DNA of 13,931 nt. Source: Irineochytrium annulatum (taxonomy: Eukaryota; Chytridiomycota; Chytridiomycetes; Chytridiales; Chytridiaceae). The stretch's first letter is position 1. Each line of letters starts with the position of its first letter. The stretch spans positions 1-13,931 of the forward strand of contig JADGJL010000784.1 in the NCBI GenBank assembly GCA_027600665.1, in the 5' to 3' direction. Of this stretch, positions 8,101 to 13,931 are shown one piece after another. The translations under genes and the position numbers were made by a program. Under the pieces are notes generated by a model that was given only the letters and a program-made list of their open reading frames with translations, ran no database searches and was not told the origin of the DNA.

Positions 8101-10727
8101 CACTCCTTACGGTCTCCGCCAAACCCCGGCCATCCAACCTCCTCAGTCTCTCGCCGCTACCGCCGATTTGGAACCTTGGCATGACCTTCCCAAGGGCATG
8201 CGCTAGCTCCGGGTCGGCGCCTGACGCCGCGAGCAAGCTGCCGACCGTTCGTGCTGCGGCGTCATCGTTCGCGTCGGTCAGCGCGCTCGCGGTTGAGTTG
8301 TTGAATAGGGAGCGGGAGTTGAGGGACGGGCGGGAGTGTGAGGAGCGACGGTGACGCAGGTGCACGCGGACTGGGGACAAAGTGGCGGTCGGTTGGGATT
8401 GGAGGAAGATGTTGAAAATGTAGACGAGGAGAGGCTGGAGACCGGAAAAAGGCGTCCATTGGTCAATCTCTGCACCTGAAAAAGTCCAGCAATGTAAGAG
8501 TTAGAGTCGATGATGACAATGTTGCTTACCTTGAACGACGTAGTGCGGAATCCCACAAGCTTCGAGCTGCTTGATGTAGAAGGTGGCCAGGGAAGATTTC
8601 CCCATTCCGCTTGGGGCCTCAATTACGATAATACTGCGCTCGCCCCCAACGCGCCAGCGCTCGAGTCGCTCCAGCAAGACCGCCTTCTCACTCGCATACC
8701 CGCGGTCGCCTTGACCGCCCCGACCAACTTCGTTCGAGCCGCTGTTGTCGATACCCCAGACCTAGAGGCAATATAAGCGAATTGCGGGTTAACGCGGGGT
8801 TTAACATGTTAATAACACAACAAAACTTACTGAGACGGGGTCTGCATAACCCTTGACATGGAAGGTACCGCACGGGACAGTGCTGAAGAGGTGCCGGACG
8901 GCGTGATGCGCTCCCTCATTCAAAACAATCAAGCCGCTTTCTTCACCAATGTGAAGTAGCCTCGCGGCCATATTCACGGCGTCACCTAAATGGTACTACG
9001 AGTAAATAAAAGGCATTTTTAAAATAATGCTATTCCACACCGAGCAGACTGGCTTCCCGTCTTGATTTGGCGCCGATCTCGGTGAATAAGATGTCTCCTA
9101 AAGCGACGGAGATGGCGACAGAATGCCGGCCGCGGTCGACGGCCACGGCAGTGTCGCGGAAGTGGATCGCCGCCCTGACGCATTGCTCCGTATTGTTGGC
9201 ATGTGTCCACGGCTATTACAGTAGTCTCAGTATATTGCAAAGCAAGAGACCGCAAAGGACAAAAGCTCACAGGTAATCCGAAGACGCCAAGCATAGTATT
9301 TCCCTTATCATCCGCTTATAAAGCAATTATTATGATTGAATGTGCATCATGAGAGCCTACCTGAGAACTGCTGCAGCACGCCCTTGAACTTGCGTAATGA
9401 CTCCAACAATGCGGCAAGTAGTTTCTGCGCGCCAGTGACCTCAAATGGCGACAAAATCTTGACAAAAATGATTACGACGCTCCTAAACTCGCCTAAGGTC
9501 GACATCGTGCGCTCTCGGCTGCTCACAGTCGGCGGCCGAGTGATCGTCGCAACTACAGCAATACTCTCGCGCACCCGTTTAAGCAAGGCCCGGTTGACGA
9601 ATCTGCCAAGAAAGGCCAGCTGGGACTCGTCAAAGCAGAGGAGATCGTCGAGCGGCGTAGTTGGCCGCCGCATCGCGATTGCCGAGACGAAGCCGCCAAT
9701 TTGGAGGAGGCGACAGGCCAGCGTCGTGTCGGTGTCATCGTGATAGGCACCGCTGCTATTGAAGCTATCATCAGGTATGGCCGAACGCACGACCTCAGCC
9801 AGGTTCGACATCGTAAAGAAGCCGCCAGCGAGTCCGTCACCCTCGTACCCGATAAGAGTACGCTGGGCAAGACCTAAGTAGGACGCGGCCCCGGAAGATA
9901 TGCCGACTTGGCCTTTACCAGCAGTTAGCCCGTGTTGAAAGCTTATTCAGTGCTCAGGAACCTGTCTTAGTTCCATCCAGGATCATTCCCATCATCCCAA
10001 AGCAAGCCCCGTGGACAGCGTAGTCGAGCCTGTCGCCGTCCCCAATCACGATGTGGGCCAGCTCGCCCACGACCACGGCCGAGTGCAATCCCATCTCAAA
10101 TTCGATTTCGCCGGCCTCGCCACCCTTCCCTGCTCCACCATCGTCCCCCGTTGCGTCGCCTCCATTTGTAGGCACCCGAAACCGCATTCGGCCGTGCCGG
10201 GACCCCACGTGCAGCGTGCACGCGAGCGCCCGCCATACCGCCGCGCGCATGGCCGCCGACCCGGGGTCGGCCCCGTACGCCCCTTCCGGGTTTGCGTTTG
10301 GGAAGGCGGACGGCGTGAACGCCACCAAGACGGCATCGCCTGGCTTCTTCGTTAGCAATGAGAAGCGTAGTTGTTTTGATACAGACCGAGGAACTTGACG
10401 ACATCGCCCCCGTACAGCAACACGACATCGACTATCGCGGTCATATATGAGCCAACGCAGCGCGTAACAATCTCGGAACCGACGCGGCCGTACTTCGTCT
10501 GCAGGTGAACGTGGCGTCAATCGACGTCGAATCATGGCCTCGCTGGTGGTGTAACGTACCAGCTCTGCCGTCAGCTTGGAGAAGCCACTGATGTCGATGA
10601 ACGCGACCACGCCAGCGCCCGTCTCGACGAACGGCTTCCCCTTCGCGATCGTGGCCACGACCTGATCCACTTTCCTTTGGTTCCGTGCCAGCTCGCGTAC
10701 GTACGCGGACACGAACGCGGCCTCCAT
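5184..10727 (-). CDS. ADCY10: Soluble-type adenylyl cyclase (ADCY10-like), 14 exons, 1590 residues
   Basis: A class III cyclase making cAMP from ATP, with the ADCY10 layout and near its length (human about 1610). Exons: 10727..10560, 10498..10387, 10339..9962, 9912..9361, 9314..9271, 9212..9041, 8985..8831, 8761..8530, 8475..8033, 7967..7718, 7652..7469, 7370..6912, 6859..5806, 5753..5184; they sum to 4773 nt. C1 domain (about 36-230): FIDISGF gives metal-binding Asp45; GGDVVKFLGDA gives adenine-contact Lys91 and second metal Asp95. C2 (about 358-527): the catalytic Asp positions are lost, but Asn480 and Arg484 in GDAVNMAARL remain, with Ser473 where human has Thr405. That predicts one composite, ATP-specific active site. 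An NTPase follows: Walker A APSGMGKSS (576-584), Walker B ALIFDDAQ (745-752). The C-terminus (about 1050-1590) is helical, TPR-like. No membrane segment. An in-frame TGA lies five codons upstream of the ATG. Odd: Gly-rich insertion at 152-169 in C1, and Gly211 where bicarbonate-binding Arg176 is expected. Confidence 0.92.
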
Positions 10728-10939
10728 CTCCTGGTCGCGTCACCTCGTCGCGGGCAATTGAGGTGGGACGCTCGGCGGGTTCGGATCGCTTAAAGGATTG
10801 CCACGCCCCAGAAAATCTAAAAGCGATCGCGAGCTTCGGGACCGACAGGTCCGGCCCGATTTGTAGGTTTGGTCGACAGCTGGTCTTTGGTCTCTGCGCA
10901 TCCCGGTTATTCTCTTGCACTTACGTGTTCTTCAAGCCC
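10728..10939. promoter_or_regulatory. 212-bp divergent promoter between the cyclase and the hydratase
   Basis: The two start codons (10727 minus, 10940 plus) face away from each other across 212 bp, which must hold both core promoters and both 5' leaders. Visible elements are an A-rich patch at 10811-10822, the palindrome GCGATCGC at 10823-10830, and ACGTG (bZIP or E-box-like core) at 10923-10927. No canonical TATA box or CCAAT box is obvious. Co-regulation is possible but not shown. Confidence 0.6.
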
Positions 10940-12326
10940 ATGTCAAAGACTCCCGTCTTTTCATCTGACATGCAACGCATTCCGGCCAACTTCGGGTCGC
11001 GCCTGATCGCGGCCCGCCTCCTCCCCCGCCGCGCCGCCAGGTCCCTCTCCACTGGAACGAAGCCAGAGTGCTACGTGGAGACGCTATCCGGTGATCATCA
11101 AGGTATGTTTGGTCGCTCCGTTACTAAGCATTGTTTTCTCATCGGTCGCTCGTGGTCGGTAGGCATCGCGGTCCTGAACTTCAACCGTCCCGAAAAGCGG
11201 AACGCACTGGGCAAGCAGCTTCTTACCGAGTTCCGCGACGCGCTGGACAAGCTGCGATTCGATGGGTTTGTTGATATCATACTGTAGTGCCCCCACGCGT
11301 TGCTGACAGCGGCGTTGACGCAGATCGGTACGCGTCGTCATCCTTCGGAGTCTCGTTGACAGAGTGTTCTGCTCGGGTGCTGATCTGAAGGTACGCGTGC
11401 CTGCATGCGCATGGGCGCCCTGATGCATTGGTGACAAGGAAAGGGCCGAGATGACGCCTGTGGAGGTGGCTGCGTTTGTACATCGGCTACGGGAGACGTT
11501 TACGAGTCTTGAGGTGCGCTTATAGCTATTTTTGCTTTCCTTCCTAGGCTTAGGGTAAGCCTGATAAATTTTGAAATGCAAGTCCCTTCCCATACCCACG
11601 ATCGCCGCCATTGATGGCGCGGCCCTGGGCGGCGGTCTCGAGGTCGCCCTCGCGACTGACATCCGGATTGGAGGTACCTTGCCCGCTACACGGGCTTGCT
11701 CCGCCCCGTTTCTGACCTCGTCCTGTCAGGTGGCGGCGCAAAACTCGGCCTTCCCGAGACGCGTCTCGCCATCATTCCCGGCGCGGGAGGGACGCAGCGG
11801 TTGACGCGGATCGTTGGCGTTGGGGTTGCGAAGGAACTTATCTTCACAGGGAGGGTCCTGAACGCGCAGGCGGCAGCGAGCTATCGTCTGATCAACACGG
11901 CCGTGGAGGGTTCTGCGTTTGAGAAGGCTGTTGAGACTGCAAAGGAGATTTTGGGCGCTGGTCAGTGTACTTGTTTGTGCAATATCGCTGCGGCGTCTAA
12001 CGAACGCGGTGATTTTCAATTCGTTTCGATAGGCCCCATCGCAATCAAGATGGCAAAGGCCGCAATCAACCAGGGCATGCAAGTCGACATGTGAGGAGCC
12101 TCCTTTTTGCGAATACTCCGTCCATGCCTTTTTGTTCATATCATTCCCTTCTTTCCCCAGTTCTTCGGGTCTCGCGTTTGAGCAGGCATATTACGCGCAG
12201 GTTATCCCGACGGAGGATCGGCTGGAGGGTCTGTAGTTATCTGACACTTGTCCTGTCTTACGCGATAAAACGATAGGCATCCGGGCGTTCAAAGAGAAGC
12301 GGCCGCCTCATTACAAGGGAAAGTAG
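10940..12326 (+). CDS. AUH: Methylglutaconyl-CoA hydratase, mitochondrial (AUH), nine exons
   Basis: A crotonase-fold enzyme that hydrates 3-methylglutaconyl-CoA to HMG-CoA in mitochondrial leucine breakdown. Exons: 10940..11102, 11163..11265, 11324..11390, 11439..11513, 11583..11673, 11730..11960, 12033..12090, 12161..12228, 12277..12326; they sum to 906 nt, 301 residues. The N-terminus is an Arg-rich presequence ending RAARSLSTG. The core has [10 protein letters not shown] (61-70), the first oxyanion segment CSGADLKERAEM (105-116), [13 protein letters not shown] with catalytic Glu156, and [18 protein letters not shown] with Glu176. The 20-residue Glu spacing matches rat enoyl-CoA hydratase (144/164). 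The AUH-type C-terminus is present ([15 protein letters not shown], then [13 protein letters not shown]). The second oxyanion and Glu176 segments join correctly only after splicing. Intron 1 has GTATGT and TACTAAG. Two in-frame ATGs are possible (10940, 10970). AUH is favoured over generic enoyl-CoA hydratase by the ERAEM and C-terminal motifs. Confidence 0.94.
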
Positions 12327-13195
12327 ATGGAGGGATTTTCCGGGGCCGTGAAAGGAATTAGGAGGTCGCTATGCTCTCTGCTTGCAGGACAGTTGGTGAT
12401 GAAGGAAAAAGGAGTTGACCAACGTAGCGTGCATCTGCTTCTAAAACGGCTTCCTCCGTGTTATAGAATACATTGACGTGGACTTTCATGAGACTTCAAA
12501 AAGAAGAAAAAAAAAAAAAAGAAACCCATCTTATTCTGCTCAATGTACCTGTGTTACTTAAAGAAAGAATGGAAGAGGAAAAAAAAAACAATTCATCACA
12601 ATCATCGAACTCGAAATAAAGCCACTCTCTTCCTGTCAAGGAAAGGCAAAAGGGGATCTGATAATCGGAATATAGGATGGGGTATTTAACTGTACAAACG
12701 TAATATAAAATATCAATGGACACGGACTAACGCGCATCAAACCATCAAGATAATTTACAATGTCTCTTATCGCTAATAATAAGAGAGGGATACAATGGAG
12801 CCAAAAATAGCCTACACAAAGCAAGGAGGTAAGATCAGGGAGGAAACTGTTAGAACGGGAGAGGACGAGACCTAAAAATCAAAAAAAAAAAAACCGATAC
12901 TAGGAGAACGAGCGCAAAACAGGAGGAAGGCGAGGGCAGGACGTACAACACCACACAGCAGAGAGTCATAAGTAGAATATAATACAGGTCTGAAGAGAAG
13001 AGACTGCAACGGAGGTACAGCTCGCCAGCTCAACAGATACACTTAGAATGAGCACAATCGAGAGTAGAGGAAGAAGAATGGCTACAAATATAGGAGACGA
13101 AAGATAAAGCCAACGTAAAATAACATCGAACGGAAACCAGCCGTCTGCCCAAATCATCGCATTACCCAGTCTGCCATCATGCCCGCCCTTCACTT
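12327..13195. other. Region between convergent genes, purine-rich on the plus strand
   Basis: No gene supported in 869 bases. It lies between the hydratase stop (12326) and the minus-strand F-box gene stop (13196), so it should hold both 3' untranslated regions. There are poly(A) tracts on the plus strand near 12505-12520, 12580-12589 and 12880-12892, and long A/G-rich stretches at 12820-12960. Short open frames here read as low-complexity and show no family resemblance. Confidence 0.6.
12615..12620 (+). terminator. AATAAA polyadenylation-type signal, likely for the hydratase gene
   Basis: A canonical AATAAA lies 289 nt past the hydratase stop codon, in the sense orientation, and is the first exact match downstream that I find. 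A nearer A-rich tract at 12498-12520 could also serve as a poly(A) site. The assignment is by motif and position. Confidence 0.4.
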
Positions 13196-13931
13196 TTACC
13201 ACCTCGTTGCATCCAGCCTCCTCACAAGCGGCAAACCGTCCACCGCTTCCCCCATCAACCCTTTAATCACCCGTCTCCTCTCGCCCTCATTCTTCTCCTC
13301 CTGCTTCTCCTCAACCGCCCCATCCTCCTTCCCAACCTCCCCTGACATATTCCAGTCGACCTCCACCTCCGCCAAAGCCCCCAGCCCTCCCAACACGCGC
13401 GCCACATCCCCCAAGCGTCCTCTCACATCCTCCCATGCCTCAAATCCCTCCTCCCCGTCCACGATCCCGCGGGGCACCCACGACAGCGTGAGCCTGAATC
13501 GACGCAGGGAGGCGCATCGCGCCAGGGCCGCCCTCAAGCGAGACAGGCGGACGCAGAACCGCGTCAGAGCGCGGGAGTCCTCGCGGGAGGGGAAGAGCAC
13601 CTCGACGTCCAACGCGCGGACGTGGGGCGCGTACTGCCTCACCCCCATCGCGTGGTCCATCAACGACCCGCCCGCGAGCATGACGGACGTCGGGCTCTGC
13701 GGCATGGTGACGACGTCGTCCGGAGCGGTCGGGGAGGTAGGGGAGGGGCAGAGCCCGTCGAGCGGGCGCTCGGATCGCGTGGCGGCGCAGAGGCCGTGGA
13801 CGAGGATGGGAAGATCGCGCCAGATGAGGCGGAGGGCCTCGTCGGACCATGACTTGCAGACGAGGGCGCACGCGAGGCGGGATCGGTTCGTGGCACGGCG
13901 GGCGTGAGCGGTCGTGAGAAGGGGGTAGGGG
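13196..13931 (-). CDS. F-box-like protein, C-terminal part, runs off right edge
   Basis: The minus frame is open from the window edge (first full codon at 13930) to TAA at 13198-13196, giving 244 residues without an obvious intron. Near the edge it reads LACALVCKSWSDEALRLIWR, which matches the second half of fungal F-box domains (LVC+SW...A...LWR). F-box proteins bind Skp1 and bring substrates to SCF ubiquitin ligases. A Pro/Ser/Thr linker follows, then a segment like the start of F-box/LRR proteins (QYAPHVRALDVEV ... SLRRFRLTLSW), and a Glu/Lys-rich acidic stretch (EEKQEEKNEGERRR) near the C-terminus. The start codon and first half of the domain lie beyond the window. Oddly, it ends soon after the LRR-like part. 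A GGTAAAAG sequence overlapping the stop codon could be a splice donor, so the true C-terminus may differ. Confidence 0.7.
   Translation of the reverse strand, partial: PYPLLTTAHARRATNRSRLACALVCKSWSDEALRLIWRDLPILVHGLCAATRSERPLDGLCPSPTSPTAPDDVVTMPQSPTSVMLAGGSLMDHAMGVRQYAPHVRALDVEVLFPSREDSRALTRFCVRLSRLRAALARCASLRRFRLTLSWVPRGIVDGEEGFEAWEDVRGRLGDVARVLGGLGALAEVEVDWNMSGEVGKEDGAVEEKQEEKNEGERRRVIKGLMGEAVDGLPLVRRLDATRW

Noticed and set aside
12498..12892. Poly(A) tracts as possible retroelement or processed-pseudogene tails
   Set aside because: No target-site duplication, reverse transcriptase remnant or gene copy lies next to them. Simple A-rich 3' flanking DNA explains them.
12966..13202. 78-codon minus frame with hydrophobic segments downstream of the F-box gene
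   Set aside because: It lies in the 3' flank, has low-complexity hydrophobic composition from C/T-rich DNA, and overlaps the F-box stop codon. No independent support.

Overview
This window reads as nuclear DNA of an early-diverging, probably zoosporic (chytrid-like) fungus. It is GC-rich and compact. The genes carry many very short GT-AG introns: I reconstruct 24, of 46-103 nt, several with fungal CTAAC-type branch sites. It includes a soluble-type (ADCY10-like) adenylyl cyclase, a family I know from animals and flagellated fungi but not from Dikarya. The taxonomic assignment is inference; no rRNA or tRNA marker is present.

Layout, left to right. (1) 1-1219, minus: the 5' part of an unrecognised, probably disordered Tyr/His/Pro-rich then Ala-rich protein that runs off the left edge, with a 21-nt first exon. 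(2) 1220-2298: intergenic. It holds the promoter region of gene 1, with a cluster of GATCAGC motifs and a 16-bp palindrome, and the pyrimidine-rich 3' flank of gene 2. (3) 2299-4470, minus: a three-exon gene for a 667-residue secreted, Cys-containing protein with a long Ala/Thr/Lys tail. (4) 4471-5183: intergenic. (5) 5184-10727, minus: a 14-exon gene for a 1590-residue ADCY10-like cyclase (two cyclase domains, P-loop NTPase, TPR-like C-terminus). (6) 10728-10939: a 212-bp divergent promoter. (7) 10940-12326, plus: a nine-exon gene for a 301-residue mitochondrial methylglutaconyl-CoA hydratase (AUH), a leucine catabolism enzyme. (8) 12327-13195: a purine-rich (plus strand) region between convergent genes. 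(9) 13196-13931, minus: the C-terminal part of an F-box-like protein that runs off the right edge.

The exon models of the three complete spliced genes close arithmetically: the exon sums 2004, 4773 and 906 nt are all divisible by 3 and equal span minus introns. They restore family motifs that are broken in the unspliced frames, such as the metal-binding Asp of the cyclase C1 domain and the second catalytic Glu of the hydratase.

The most interesting relationship is the head-to-head pair. A cyclase of the bicarbonate-sensing class shares a 212-bp promoter with the enzyme acting immediately after bicarbonate-dependent methylcrotonyl-CoA carboxylase. By my alignment, the residue equivalent to the human bicarbonate-binding Arg is Gly in this cyclase. 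No mobile element, CRISPR array, tRNA or rRNA was found.
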